A stretch of 64,000 bases of DNA from Ktedonobacter racemifer DSM 44963 (GTDB taxonomy: Bacteria; Chloroflexota; Ktedonobacteria; Ktedonobacterales; Ktedonobacteraceae), in assembly GCF_000178855.1 (NCBI RefSeq), contig NZ_ADVG01000001.1, forward strand, positions 682,001-746,000, given 5' to 3'. Both the position numbers and the translations under genes were made by a program. How positions within the stretch are numbered: position 1 is the first letter of the stretch; every line of letters begins with the position of its first letter. The notes under the pieces are model-generated. The model did not search any database and was not told the DNA's origin. It saw nothing but the letters and a program-made list of their open reading frames with translations. Positions 32,700 through 42,915 of this stretch are shown one piece after another.

Positions 32700-33755
32700 A
32701 TGACAGACCAGCAGCGAGCAAGTGATACCATGAAGCAAGGAGTGAAGAGTCCCTTTGGAGCACGAATAGGCATTGATCCCGAAATTAACACAACCGTTAT
32801 TTCACTTCTCTACACAGATAAAGACGACGCTACCCACAGCATGGAGGTAGGCATTGCGCCTCAACTGGGAAGCAATTTGTTTCGCTTTCGCGTTGGAGCA
32901 CTCGATCTTATCTACTATGAGAGTGAACTCCTCAAACAAAAGCAGTTTATTGGCAACTTTGTGCTCTGGCCTCTCCCCAATCGTGTACGCGACAAGCGCT
33001 ATAGCTATCAGGGAAAAAACTATTCGCTACAGGATGTAAAGCGGGTTGAGACAGATAAAGCCCTGGTGCATGGCCTGGTCCTTGACCAGGTATGGCAATA
33101 TGAGCAACCCATCATCAAAGGCGATAGCGTTAGCGTCACCACCTACATTGAGCAGACGCCTGAGAGTCCCCACTTTGCGGCCTATCCCTTCCGCAGCCGT
33201 CTCTCACTGACCTATATCCTCACCCACCAGGGCATCGACATTACCTATAAAGTAGAGAACAAAGACACACACGATCTCCCCTTTGGCTTTGCGCTCCACC
33301 CCTACTTCCCGGTCTTTGACGGCGCACAAGAGACCTACGTTACGCTACCAGCGGACGCAGTGATGGAGGCCGATGATGCCTTGCTGCCAACAGGCCGCAT
33401 CTTTGAGGTTGGGAAGCTGATGTACGCTATGTATGATCTACGCCAGGGTCGTCCAGTCTCGTGTCTGAACCTGGACCATGTCTACACCCAGGCCCATCCA
33501 GGCGAAGCGGCAATCATAGACTATAAGAAGCGTGGCTTGCAACTACGGATTACCGCCAGTGACGATTTTACGCATATTGTCATATACGCGCCTCCAGGCA
33601 CCTCTTACCTCTGTGTCGAGCATCAGACCTGCTCAACTGATGCCATTAACCTCCACAACCAGGGCGAGCGCGAGCATCAGATGGCGCATCTGCTTGAGGT
33701 CGCTCCTGGACAGAGCTATAGCGGTACGCTTCACTACACGCCCATCTTCAACTAA
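32700..33755 (+). CDS. Aldose 1-epimerase family protein
   Basis: A 351-residue galactose mutarotase-like protein. The beta-sandwich sequence contains the catalytic His in GFALHPYFPVF and the Glu in YLCVEHQTCSTDAIN, with the early FIGNFVLWPLPNRVRDKRY segment. These enzymes interconvert sugar anomers; some members act on sugar phosphates. ATG 32700 is preferred since GAAAGGG lies about 6 bases before it; an upstream ATG at 32640 is possible. It is a single gene, followed by a hairpin and then a decayed IS element. Confidence 0.85.
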   Translation: MTDQQRASDTMKQGVKSPFGARIGIDPEINTTVISLLYTDKDDATHSMEVGIAPQLGSNLFRFRVGALDLIYYESELLKQKQFIGNFVLWPLPNRVRDKRYSYQGKNYSLQDVKRVETDKALVHGLVLDQVWQYEQPIIKGDSVSVTTYIEQTPESPHFAAYPFRSRLSLTYILTHQGIDITYKVENKDTHDLPFGFALHPYFPVFDGAQETYVTLPADAVMEADDALLPTGRIFEVGKLMYAMYDLRQGRPVSCLNLDHVYTQAHPGEAAIIDYKKRGLQLRITASDDFTHIVIYAPPGTSYLCVEHQTCSTDAINLHNQGEREHQMAHLLEVAPGQSYSGTLHYTPIFN

Positions 33756-33820
33756 ACACTGGGCGATTGAGCCACCATCCAGGACGTCGTGCCTGCAGCG
33801 CTCAAGGGAGATGTAGAGGT

Positions 33821-33852
33821 GTGAGGTGCCAGGTGGTCGCCTGGCACCTCAC
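33821..33852 (+). terminator. Hairpin terminator after the epimerase gene
   Basis: A 13-bp perfect stem (GTGAGGTGCCAGG and complement) with a 6-base loop, followed by a C/T-rich tail. Confidence 0.55.
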
Positions 33853-33971
33853 GCCTCCCCTTCTTACAAAAAGTTGGGCTTGAAAGCCCCCGCGATTCCA
33901 TCCGGGGGATGAAAAGCCGTTCCTTGTTTGGGGGGGAGGTGGGGGAGCAATCGAGGATGGTTTCTCCAAAC

Positions 33972-34000
33972 TTGACAGGAGTCGCTGATTGCAGTACACT
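33972..34000 (+). promoter_or_regulatory. Promoter of the decayed tnpB
   Basis: TTGACA, 17 bases, TACACT. The promoter is well preserved although the gene is broken. Confidence 0.6.
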
Positions 34001-34245
34001 TGTTCTAACTTGCCGTAATCGGCACCGCACTCTCGTCGGTGGCCGACATTCCCAGCAACGGGACTGATGCGGGGGTGAGTCGGACGAGAGAACCTCGTCT
34101 TCCCCCTGTGGGAACGCGAGACTGGACGATGCGGCGAAAACGGTGCTGATCGGGTCGGGACGCGATCGTTTTGCGCAGATGGCAGGGGACGTGAGCTTTT
34201 GCATGTGCACCCCATGCAAAAAGACAGAGAGAGGCTGAGCAACCC

Positions 34246-35822
34246 ATGAAGCGAGCCCGCGACCCCAACGTTTCTCCTCGAAGTGCCCCTGCACGTGGAC
34301 TGGAGCCAGGAGCAGCGCTTGCGCGCTCACTTGGAGGCTGCTCGGCAGCTGTATAACGCGCTGCTTGGAGAAGCCAACAAGCGACTCAGGCGGATGCGTA
34401 ACGATCCTGCCTGGAGCAAAGCCTGTGCCATTCCTCGTACTCACAGGCAAGAACGAACTCAGGCGTTTTCTCATGTGCGTACAAAGCATCACTTTTCGGA
34501 GTACGCCCTGCATGAGTACGCGAAACGTGCTCGTGCCTCCTGGATCGCTGATCACATTGACAGTACCATGGCCCAAACACTGGCAAGCCGGGCGTATCAC
34601 GCGGTAGAGTAGCGTCTGTGTGGGCAAAGCCAAACGAGTCCGCTTTCGCAGTCAAGGGCGCGGCATCGATAGCGTCGAGGGCAAGCGCAACGATGTTGGC
34701 CTGCGCTTTCTCCTTGACCCAGGTGTGGGCGATGGAGGCTTTCTCCTCTGGAATACAGAAGTGATCCCGGCGATCATCGACTGGCGTGATCCTGTTGTCC
34801 AGCATGGTCTGCACCACCCCATCAAGTATGTGCGCCTGGTCCGCCGCAAAGCCTCCTCTCCACGAGCACAGGGCGCTGACCATGACGGCAACCGCTATGT
34901 CGTGCAACTGGTCGCGAGAGGGTCATGCGTTCGTCAAGCCCAAGCACATGGAGGGAAGAACCGATACGATTGGTTTGGATATTGGCCCCTCCACGCTGGC
35001 GATTGTCCCGCGCGATGGCGACGCCGATCTTGTGGCGTTCTGTGAGGGGCTGGTTCCTGATGCTCAACAAAAGCGGCGCTTGCAACGCAGGATGGAACGA
35101 CAGCGCCGTGCAAACAATCCAGGAAACTACGACGAGATGGGACGCATCAAGAAACAGGGCAAAGCACGCTTGCCCTGGAAAGAGAGCAAGAGGTATCAAG
35201 CAACCTGGAGACAGCATGCCAACCTGGAGCGCAGACTCGCCGCGCACCGCAAAAGTCTCCATGGCAACCTCGCGCATCGCATTGCCCAGGTGGGTAATAC
35301 CATCACCATCGAAAAAACCTCGTTCAAAGGATGGCAGAAGCAGTATGGGAAAAGCATTGGACTTCGCGCCCAGGGCTGTTTCTAGCGCATTTGGCCCGCA
35401 TAGTTGCAAAAACTGGCGGCACCCTGGGCGAAGTTTCTGCTTTCAAGACCAAACTGAGTCAGTATTGCCATCACTGTGGGCGGTATGTGAAGAAACCGAG
35501 ATCACAACGCTGGCACCACTGCCCTTGCGGCTTGGGGCCGGTGCAACGCGATTTGTACTCGGCCTTTTTGCTGGCCCACCTGGAACCGGAACACACCATC
35601 CCCTCTGTCACCCAGCACGTCTGGGAAGGTGCGGAGCCGCGCCTGCGAGCCGTGATGGAGGGGCTGCAACAACGTGCGAATGAGGGGCAAGTGCTGCCCC
35701 GAAGCATGGGCTTGCTGGCTTCTGGGAAAGCTGTCCGTGCCCGAGCGCGTCGGCTCGAAAGTCCTGCTTATCCCCACCAAGAGCCTTGTTCTCCGTCAGG
35801 TGAGCAAGGAAACGGTGGGTGA
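34246..35822 (+). pseudogene. tnpB: tnpB (long variant), several frameshifts and a stop
   Basis: Four frames together align with the TnpB at 10512: VDWSQEQRLRAHLEAARQLY, then a stop near 34610, GKAKRVRFRSQGRG in the next frame, DTIGLDIGPSTLAIVPRDGD with the first catalytic Asp in another, NTITIEKTSFKGWQ with the Glu, and QYCHHCGRYVKK plus VQRDLYSAFLLAHL in the last. At least three frameshifts and one nonsense codon break the gene. The catalytic residues are still recognisable. This copy shows the common form GLDIG at the first Asp, unlike GGDLG in the intact copy. Confidence 0.85.
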
Positions 35823-35884
35823 GCAACAGGAACCCCCGCGCATTCATGCCGGGGAGGTTTCAGTATCCCCTATTGATGCTCTGT

Positions 35885-37120
35885 TTAGCGTTCCTCAAAG
35901 AGAATAGGCAGCGACTTTGCGCCATAGATGAAGGAGCTATGCGCCGGAGGGAGCGGCAGATCGTGATTACGTCGCAAAGCATGCAGACGTTCAAGCATAA
36001 TGTTCAGGGCAATCTTTGTTTCCAGGCGTGCCAGCGGCGCTCCAAGACAGAAGTGAATGCCGTGGCCAAAGGAGACATGGCGATTGGGTGTACGCGTAAT
36101 GTCAAACGTTCCAGGCTCAGGAAACTGCGCGGGATCGTGGTTGGCGCACGCGACCCAGCCAATAACGAAATCACCCGGGCGAATATGCCGATCACGTAGG
36201 ATAATATCCTGGGTCGCGAAGCGTCCAATCCCCGTCACTGGCGAGCGATAGCGTAGGACTTCCTCAATTGCGGCGGGCATGAAGTCAGGCTCCCGTCGTA
36301 AGCGCTCCATAACCTCGGGATGCTCATCGAAACAGAGGATGGCATTGCCAATCAAATTGGTGGTCGTAATATTGCCCGCGACCAGCAGGAGCGCACAGAA
36401 GCTAAGCAGTTCCTGTTCTGTTAGATACTCACCTTCGATCTGAGCAGCGATCAGCTCGCTAATAAGGTCATGACGCGGCTCGCGCCTCCGTTGGGCGATG
36501 ACCACGCGAAAGTAATCATAAATGGTATCCAGCGTCTTACGGAAGCGCTCACGCGCACGACGCTCATACTCCTCGCGCTCTTCGCTGGCAAACTCGCCAT
36601 ACTCTCCCATCACTAGTTCATCCGACCACTGCTTAAATTGCACACGATCCTCAGAGGGAACCCCTAGTAACTCCGCGATGACGATCACTGGCAGGGGAAA
36701 CGAGAGGTCAGCGATCACATCCATTCTGCCACGTTCGATCACATCATCAAGCAAACTCTGGGTAATCTCGGCAATACGTGGGGCAAGCTGAGCAAGCGTA
36801 CGCGGCGTGAAGGCCTGAGAGACAAGCGAGCGCAGCTGGCGATGACGCGGTGGGTCAGTATTGAGCATGCTCTGGAACTCATCAACACCACGTTCTGCGG
36901 CATATTTCACGCTATCAGATGAGAATAATTCATGCTGATTCGCAATAAAATGCACAAGTTCATAGTCAAAGGCTTCCCAGAAACGTGCCGCGTTGTTATA
37001 CATCAACGGGCCATGCTTCTCGCGCAAGGCCGTAAAACACGCATGCGGATAGAGAAGTTGATCCTGTAAGGAACGCGGATCTAGAGAAGTTACCTGGCGC
37101 CCTCTGTCTGTATGCTCCAA
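35885..37120 (-). CDS. Cytochrome P450 (bacterial class I type)
   Basis: A 411-residue soluble P450. The heme-binding loop is SFGHGIHFCLGAPLARLE with Cys358, and the ExxR motif is in AAIEEVLRYRSPV. The C-helix and DPPRHRQLRSLVSQAFTPR segment is typical of CYP107-like enzymes. The I-helix reads LLLVAGNITTTN, where the family usually has AGHETT or AGxDT, so the acidic residue is replaced by Ile. TTG 37120 is chosen because AAGGAG stands upstream and the length then fits the family; the frame continues to 37237. It is divergent from the CYP102-type gene. It would need separate redox partners, none of which is adjacent. Confidence 0.85.
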   Translation of the reverse strand: MEHTDRGRQVTSLDPRSLQDQLLYPHACFTALREKHGPLMYNNAARFWEAFDYELVHFIANQHELFSSDSVKYAAERGVDEFQSMLNTDPPRHRQLRSLVSQAFTPRTLAQLAPRIAEITQSLLDDVIERGRMDVIADLSFPLPVIVIAELLGVPSEDRVQFKQWSDELVMGEYGEFASEEREEYERRARERFRKTLDTIYDYFRVVIAQRRREPRHDLISELIAAQIEGEYLTEQELLSFCALLLVAGNITTTNLIGNAILCFDEHPEVMERLRREPDFMPAAIEEVLRYRSPVTGIGRFATQDIILRDRHIRPGDFVIGWVACANHDPAQFPEPGTFDITRTPNRHVSFGHGIHFCLGAPLARLETKIALNIMLERLHALRRNHDLPLPPAHSSFIYGAKSLPILFEER

Positions 37121-37368
37121 AGCGCTCTCTCCTTTCTGCGAACAGAAAACATAATCAGAGTCTGCCACCCCAGTCCACAACATCACAGCATCTATCTGTA
37201 GCGTAGCAAATTGCCCCAAATCTCGTAAAAAAAGCATACGTCATGGCGATCCAGGTATCATAAATAGAGAGAACAAACCATGCACATACAACGATCTTTA
37301 GAAGCAGTCTCTCATCTTTGCTGCGTCGTTAATGCAGGGAAGCGCTCTCGTGAAGGAGCCTTTTTGTC

Positions 37369-40300
37369 ATGTTACGATCCCAGCTAGACACCATCCCCAT
37401 GGGCGATATGAAGGAAGTTCATCCTGAGTCGGCTGTGCGCGATCTTATCAAACAAGCCCAGCGGCATGGTCCCATCTTCCAACTCCCCCTGCCCGATGGC
37501 ACAAGGCGTATCGTTCTCTCTAGCTTTGCCCTCGTCGACGAGGTCTGCAACGATCAGTTTTTTGATAAACGCGTCTCTGTCAATGTTCGCAACCTGCGTA
37601 GCGCTATTGGTAGCGGCCTCTTTTCCGCGGATACCAGTGACCCCAATTGGCGCAAGGCCCACACCATCCTTATGCCCAGTTTCAGCCTTCAGGCCATGCG
37701 CAACTACGAACCTATGATGGTCGATGCCGCAGAACAACTGATGGCCAAATGGGAGCACCTTAATCCTGAGGATCTCATTAATGTTCCCGATGATATGACC
37801 AGGGTCACCCTGGAGACGATTGGTCTCTGTGGCTTCAGCTACCATTTTCACGCCATCACTCGCGAGCAAATGCATCCATTCGTCGAGGCGATGGTGCATA
37901 TCCTTAGCACGACCGCAGCAAGAGCGACACGTCCACCTATCGAAGAAAAGCTGCGCTTCCGCCAGCGCAGACAGCTTCAGGCCGACCTTGATCTCCTCTT
38001 ATCGACCGCCGACCAGCTCGTGAGAGAGCGCAAGATGATGGGGACAGAGGGGCAGAAGTACAATGACTTGCTCAACGCCATGTTGAACGGGATAGACAAA
38101 CAAACAGGCGAGAAGCTCGACGATGTCAATATCCGCAATCAGATCATTACCTTCCTGATCGCGGGGCATGAGACGACCAGTGGACTCCTCTCGTTCGCGA
38201 CCTACTTCCTCTTGCACCATCCAGATGTACTCAATCGCGCCTATGAAGAGGTCGACCGCGTCCTGGGCCGAGACACCAGGAAGACCCCCACATACGAACA
38301 GATTCACCAGCTTGTCTATATCAAGCAGATTCTGAAAGAGACGCTTCGTCTCTGCCCAACCGCGCCAATGTTTAATCGCTACCCCTATGAGGAGCGCCCT
38401 CTGGCAGGCAAATATCAGCTTCAACCCAGCGACACTATTACCGTGCTGACGCCTATGCTCCACCGTGATCGCAGCATCTGGGGCGACGACGCGGAGATCT
38501 TTAATCCCGACCACCATTTCAATCCAGAGGCTGAGAAGCAGCGTCCAGCCAATGCCTACAAGCCCTTTGGCACCGGGCAACGCTCCTGTATCGGGCGCGA
38601 GTTTGCCCTCCAGGAAGCTACACTCGTTCTGGGTATGATGCTCCAGCGCTTCTATCCCTACACAACCGGCATCTATCAGCTGAAGATTCGTGAGGCGCTA
38701 ACCATTAAGCCCGCCGATTTCTATATGCGCGTCAGGCCGCGCACCGATATCGATCACATCATTATCACGCCTCTAGACGAGGATACCGTCAGTGAAACAG
38801 AGCTGGTCATGGTCGAGGCGATACACCCCGAGCCTGAAGTACCGCAAAAGATAGCCCAGAAGACGACCCTACTCGCGCTCTATGGCTCAAATACTGGCAC
38901 AGCCGAGGAGGTTGCGCATCGTATCGCGGAGGCTGGCACAGCCCGTGGCTTTGAGGCCACCGTGGGTGAGCTAGACAACTATGTCGATAAGCTGCCCAAA
39001 GAGGGTCTCGTTGTGCTTGTCACCTCGTCCTACAATGGCATGCCTCCCGATAATGCCAGTGCATTTTGCCAGTGGCTACAGAGCGATCTCGCGCCAGATG
39101 CTCTAAAAGGAGTAAATTATACCATCTTTGGATGCGGCAACCATGAGTGGGCGGGCACCTACCAGGCCATTCCCAAGTTGCTGGATAGCGCGCTTGAGCA
39201 GGCAGGGGCCAGGCGTGTCTATCAGCGGGGCGAGGGCGATGCCGCGGGCGATTTCGATGGGCAGTTCCGCTCCTGGTATAATGGGCTATGGAACTCGGTC
39301 GCCCAGGCCCTCTCGCTCACACCACAGGAAGAGGTCAAACGCCAGTATAGGCCGCGCTACGATATCGAGATCATTCGCCGCCCACATCCCTATCCCTTCA
39401 TTAACTCCTTCGGGGCACAACCAATGACGATCCTGGAAAACAGGGAGCTGGTTCAACATCAACCAGATGCGCTCAATGGCGACTCTACACGCCATCTCCA
39501 GGTCTCGTTACCTCCAAACATGCCCTATCGCACAGGCGACCACCTGGGCGTGCTGGCCAGCAATCCTGAGGAGCAGGTAACGCGCATCGCGGACCATTTC
39601 CAGTTTGATCGTCAGACAATTATCCAGCTCCACGCCAATGATGAGCGCAAGCCCGCCGCACCAGTTGAGGAGCCCATCTCTGTCTATGATCTGCTCGCCA
39701 ATTATATCGAGCTCCAGGACGTCGCCACACGCACCCATATCGAGCTGATGCTTGAATATACCAATGATGATAGTGAGCGCGCGCGCCTGGAAATGCTGGT
39801 TGGCTCAGGTTCAGAAAGCGAGGCGGCCTACAAAAAAGAAGTGCTTGAGCAACACAAATCGCTCATTGACCTGCTCGAAGAATATCCCTCGTGTACGATA
39901 CCTTTCAATGTGTTCCTGGACTGCCTGACACCTTTACGCCCCAGGTACTACTCCATCTCCTCGTCGCCTCTGCTCAAGCCCGATGAGTGCAGCCTCTCCG
40001 TGGGAATGGTCCAGGGGCCCGCCTGGTCAGGACATGGCACCTTCGAGGGCGTCTGCACCAGCTACCTGCGCAATCAGCACACCGGTGATATCGTCTATGC
40101 CTTTGTGCAGAACACTAATGGTCCCTTCCACCTCCCAGAGGACCCACGCACGCCCATTATTATGATCGCGGCAGGCACCGGGGTATCGCCCTTCCGTGGC
40201 TTCTTGCAGGAGCGAGGACGGCAAAAGCAAGCCGGAAAAGAGATTGGACCGGCCCTGCTCTTCTTTGGCTGTCGCGATCCGCAACACCTGCTCTATCCAG

Positions 40301-40611
40301 AGGAGATCAAACGCGGCGAAGACAATGGTATTGTCAAGGTATTCGCGGTCTACTCACGTGTAGCGTCACAACCCAGGGTCTACGTCCAGGATAAGGTACT
40401 GGAGCAGCAGGATGCCATCTGGAATCAGCTACAGCAGGGGGCGGTTACGTATGTATGTGGCGATACCACCCGCATGGTTCCCGCCGTTGCCGAGAGCTAT
40501 AAACAGATATACCAGGCAAAAACTGGTAAAAGCAGCCAGGAGGCTGATCAATGGCTACAAGAGATGAGTACCCAGAACCGCTACCTGGTCGACATCTGGG
40601 GCACCAGTTAA
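37369..40611 (+). CDS. CYP102-type self-sufficient cytochrome P450/NADPH reductase fusion
   Basis: A 1080-residue natural fusion. Residues 1-470 form a P450 (I-helix AGHETTSG at about 265, ExxR in LKETLRLCP, heme loop PFGTGQRSCIGREFAL with Cys407). A flavodoxin-like FMN domain begins near 504 (LYGSNTGTAEEVAHRI). FAD and NADPH domains follow (RYYSISSSPLL, IMIAAGTGVSPFRGFLQERG, LFFGCRDPQHLLY and the C-terminal YLVDIWG). By family it hydroxylates medium- or long-chain fatty acids near the omega end using NADPH and oxygen. ATG 37369 has GAAGGAG upstream. It is divergent from a second P450, with 248 bases between start codons. Confidence 0.93.
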   Translation: MLRSQLDTIPMGDMKEVHPESAVRDLIKQAQRHGPIFQLPLPDGTRRIVLSSFALVDEVCNDQFFDKRVSVNVRNLRSAIGSGLFSADTSDPNWRKAHTILMPSFSLQAMRNYEPMMVDAAEQLMAKWEHLNPEDLINVPDDMTRVTLETIGLCGFSYHFHAITREQMHPFVEAMVHILSTTAARATRPPIEEKLRFRQRRQLQADLDLLLSTADQLVRERKMMGTEGQKYNDLLNAMLNGIDKQTGEKLDDVNIRNQIITFLIAGHETTSGLLSFATYFLLHHPDVLNRAYEEVDRVLGRDTRKTPTYEQIHQLVYIKQILKETLRLCPTAPMFNRYPYEERPLAGKYQLQPSDTITVLTPMLHRDRSIWGDDAEIFNPDHHFNPEAEKQRPANAYKPFGTGQRSCIGREFALQEATLVLGMMLQRFYPYTTGIYQLKIREALTIKPADFYMRVRPRTDIDHIIITPLDEDTVSETELVMVEAIHPEPEVPQKIAQKTTLLALYGSNTGTAEEVAHRIAEAGTARGFEATVGELDNYVDKLPKEGLVVLVTSSYNGMPPDNASAFCQWLQSDLAPDALKGVNYTIFGCGNHEWAGTYQAIPKLLDSALEQAGARRVYQRGEGDAAGDFDGQFRSWYNGLWNSVAQALSLTPQEEVKRQYRPRYDIEIIRRPHPYPFINSFGAQPMTILENRELVQHQPDALNGDSTRHLQVSLPPNMPYRTGDHLGVLASNPEEQVTRIADHFQFDRQTIIQLHANDERKPAAPVEEPISVYDLLANYIELQDVATRTHIELMLEYTNDDSERARLEMLVGSGSESEAAYKKEVLEQHKSLIDLLEEYPSCTIPFNVFLDCLTPLRPRYYSISSSPLLKPDECSLSVGMVQGPAWSGHGTFEGVCTSYLRNQHTGDIVYAFVQNTNGPFHLPEDPRTPIIMIAAGTGVSPFRGFLQERGRQKQAGKEIGPALLFFGCRDPQHLLYPEEIKRGEDNGIVKVFAVYSRVASQPRVYVQDKVLEQQDAIWNQLQQGAVTYVCGDTTRMVPAVAESYKQIYQAKTGKSSQEADQWLQEMSTQNRYLVDIWGTS

Positions 40612-40622
40612 GGTAAGGTCGC

Positions 40623-40684
40623 AAGTAGAAGAGGAGCGCTGGGGGTGCTGCCATGGCAGCACCCCCAGCGCTCCTCTTCTACTT
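40623..40684. terminator. Perfect 62-bp palindrome between convergent genes
   Basis: Each half is 31 bases (AAGTAGAAGAGGAGCGCTGG...) and the two halves are exactly complementary with no spacer, centred on CCATGG. It lies between the CYP102-type gene and the minus-strand deacetylase and should end transcription from both sides. Confidence 0.65.
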
Positions 40685-40717
40685 ACTTTTTATGTATGCA
40701 GGCTCTCTACGAGAGAT

Positions 40718-41452
40718 TTAGCCGTTGCGGGTCAGGTGGAAGGCTTCGGCGTAGGTATAGCCGTGTGGCTCGCCCAGGGCGCCCGCGCCATCACGTAGCA
40801 TTCGTTCCAGAAACTCCAGGTTATGGCCTACCTGGCTCTCATGTGCGCGCAAGGCCTCCAGTTTTACATCCATGGTCTCGGTAATATCAATATAGTGGTT
40901 TAGGACCGGTGCGGCGGTGATATAGATCTCTGAGACCTTGTGCGGCTTTAGCCCCTCCTCAAATAGTTCGGGGAAGTCCCAGGGATTCTGCGCGGCAGGA
41001 TAGGCCGCCGCCAGTGCGGCCTGCCCTGCCGCAAGGTGGTCGGGATGATAGCGCGGGATAATCATCGTAGGTGTCCAGGAGCGCTCTGGCGACTGGCAAA
41101 CGAGGCGCGAGGGGCGATACTGCCTGATCAGGCGCACAATCTCGCGACGCAGCTCCAGTGTTGGCTGCAACAGGCCATCAGGATAATCCAGGAAGATAAC
41201 ATCCTTCACGCCTAGAATCTGGGCCGCCGCACGCTGCTCCAGTTTGCGTGTCTCCACCGTGCGCTGTCGGACAGCCGGGCTAAGATCCTCAGCGTCATCG
41301 GGACCGCCACCACTACAATCAGTACAAATAACATAATAGACATCCCAGCCGTCACGCACCCAGCTCGCGACCGTTCCCGCAATGCCAAATTCGGTATCGT
41401 CGGCATGCGCCACGATACACAACGCCACTTTATTGAGTATTTGCTCACTCAT
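40718..41452 (-). CDS. PIG-L/LmbE-family zinc-dependent deacetylase
   Basis: A 244-residue PIG-L family protein. The metal motif is IVAHADDTEFGIAG and the third ligand is in PRYHPDHLAAGQAA. The family removes acetyl or similar groups from N-acetylglucosamine-type substrates, for example in bacillithiol or mycothiol synthesis and in antibiotic pathways. The substrate here is not evident from neighbours. ATG 41452 has only a weak ribosome binding site. The gene seems to be transcribed alone. Confidence 0.88.
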   Translation of the reverse strand: MSEQILNKVALCIVAHADDTEFGIAGTVASWVRDGWDVYYVICTDCSGGGPDDAEDLSPAVRQRTVETRKLEQRAAAQILGVKDVIFLDYPDGLLQPTLELRREIVRLIRQYRPSRLVCQSPERSWTPTMIIPRYHPDHLAAGQAALAAAYPAAQNPWDFPELFEEGLKPHKVSEIYITAAPVLNHYIDITETMDVKLEALRAHESQVGHNLEFLERMLRDGAGALGEPHGYTYAEAFHLTRNG

Positions 41453-41617
41453 TATGTTACAAATTCCTTCGTATCTAACTATCTCTATTCTTAAATTCCA
41501 GAGATATTATAATATATTCTTCGCGGCTCGCAGGCACGAAGACGCTCTTGATAGCAGAAGGGACGCTGCATGTAGCCCACAGGCCCCAGGCAACGCCCCT
41601 CTTCATCAGCTCTAGCC

Positions 41618-42892
41618 TTACGCCAGCAGTGTCTGGTTACGATGCGGACCGACGCCCACGCTATGCAGGGGGACACCGGTCAATTCGGCCAGGCGATCCA
41701 GGTAGGCGCGCGCATTGTAGGGCAGGCCCGTCAAAGACTGAATGCTTCTGGTTGGCTGCTGCCAGCCAGGAAGCACTTCATAAACAGGCTCACATGCCTC
41801 GTGAGCCAATGGATCAGGAAGGTCGGTAATCAGCTCACCGCGATAACGATAGCCAGTGCAGACGGGAATTTTGGCAAAGGTATCCAGTACATCTAGCTTG
41901 GTAATAGCCAGGCCTGTGCATCCATTAAGCTCGGTGACATAGCGTGTGACGACCGAGTCAAACCAGCCAATACGTCGGGAGCGGCCCGTGGTCGCGCCAA
42001 ACTCTCCGCCCAGTTCACGCAGGTGCGCGCCCAGCTCGTCCAGGAGCTCCGTTGGCATGGGACCCGTGCCAACCTGAGAGCTATAGGCCTTGGCAACACC
42101 AATCACGCGATTAATATAGCGTGGAGGGATGCCCGCGCCCACCGCGGCACCGCCAGCCGAAGGTGAAGAGCTGGTTACAAAGGGATAGGAACCCCAGTCG
42201 ATGTCTTTCATGGCGCTCAACTGGCCTTCGAGCATGATACGCTTCCCATCGCGCAAGGCGGCTCGCATCAAAGGAACCGTGTCTACGATGCGCGCTTTGA
42301 GCTGCTCGCCCCAGGTCAGGGCCTCAGCCACCAGTTGCTCCAGGTCAAACGGCTGTTCACCATATACATTTGTCAACACTGCATTATGCCGGCGCAGGAT
42401 AATCGCCAGCTTGTCGCGCAACACCTGCTCTTGCTGCAAATCGCTGATGCGTATACCGATGCGACCTACTTTATCGGTATACGCAGGGCCAATACCACGC
42501 CCGGTTGTATCTACGCGATACGCTCCACGCGCCTGGTCCTCGACTTTGTCTAGCACTTTATGATAAGGCATAACGACGTGCGCGCGATCAGAGATCTTCA
42601 CATTATCGATATTCACACCCTGGGAGGCGATCTCCTGCAACTCCTCAAGCATCGCGGGCGGATCGATGACGGTGCCGGTACCCAGGATGGAGAGACACTG
42701 GGAATTAAAGACGCCCGAGGGCACCAGGTGCAGCTTGAATGTTCCATACTCGTTGATCACGGTATGACCAGCATTCCCACCACCCTGGAAGCGAACACAC
42801 ATGTCCGCTTCTGTGCTCAGGAGATCAACAATCTTTCCCTTCCCCTCATCCCCCCATTGTGTACCAACTACAACAGTTACCGATGCAGTCAT
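41618..42892 (-). CDS. purA: Adenylosuccinate synthase
   Basis: A 424-residue enzyme of normal length that joins IMP and aspartate with GTP, the first committed step to AMP. The GTP loop and catalytic Asp/His are in GTQWGDEGKGKIVDLL and GGGNAGHTVI; GRGIGPAYTDKVGRIGIRI and the SSSPSAGGAAVGAG loop are also conserved. ATG 42892 has AAGGAG about 10 bases upstream. It lies 23 bases after a TrmB-like regulator and is probably co-transcribed with it. Confidence 0.95.
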   Translation of the reverse strand: MTASVTVVVGTQWGDEGKGKIVDLLSTEADMCVRFQGGGNAGHTVINEYGTFKLHLVPSGVFNSQCLSILGTGTVIDPPAMLEELQEIASQGVNIDNVKISDRAHVVMPYHKVLDKVEDQARGAYRVDTTGRGIGPAYTDKVGRIGIRISDLQQEQVLRDKLAIILRRHNAVLTNVYGEQPFDLEQLVAEALTWGEQLKARIVDTVPLMRAALRDGKRIMLEGQLSAMKDIDWGSYPFVTSSSPSAGGAAVGAGIPPRYINRVIGVAKAYSSQVGTGPMPTELLDELGAHLRELGGEFGATTGRSRRIGWFDSVVTRYVTELNGCTGLAITKLDVLDTFAKIPVCTGYRYRGELITDLPDPLAHEACEPVYEVLPGWQQPTRSIQSLTGLPYNARAYLDRLAELTGVPLHSVGVGPHRNQTLLA

Positions 42893-42915
42893 AATCTATT
42901 AGTGCTCCTTATCAA

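Larger units (their letters stand above)
33887..35854 (+). mobile_element. Decayed copy of the long-tnpB IS1341-type element
   Basis: Left hairpin CCCCCG...CGGGGG at 33887-33908, right hairpin CCCCCG...CCGGGG at 35833-35854. It has the same order and promoter type as the element at 10356. Confidence 0.75.
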
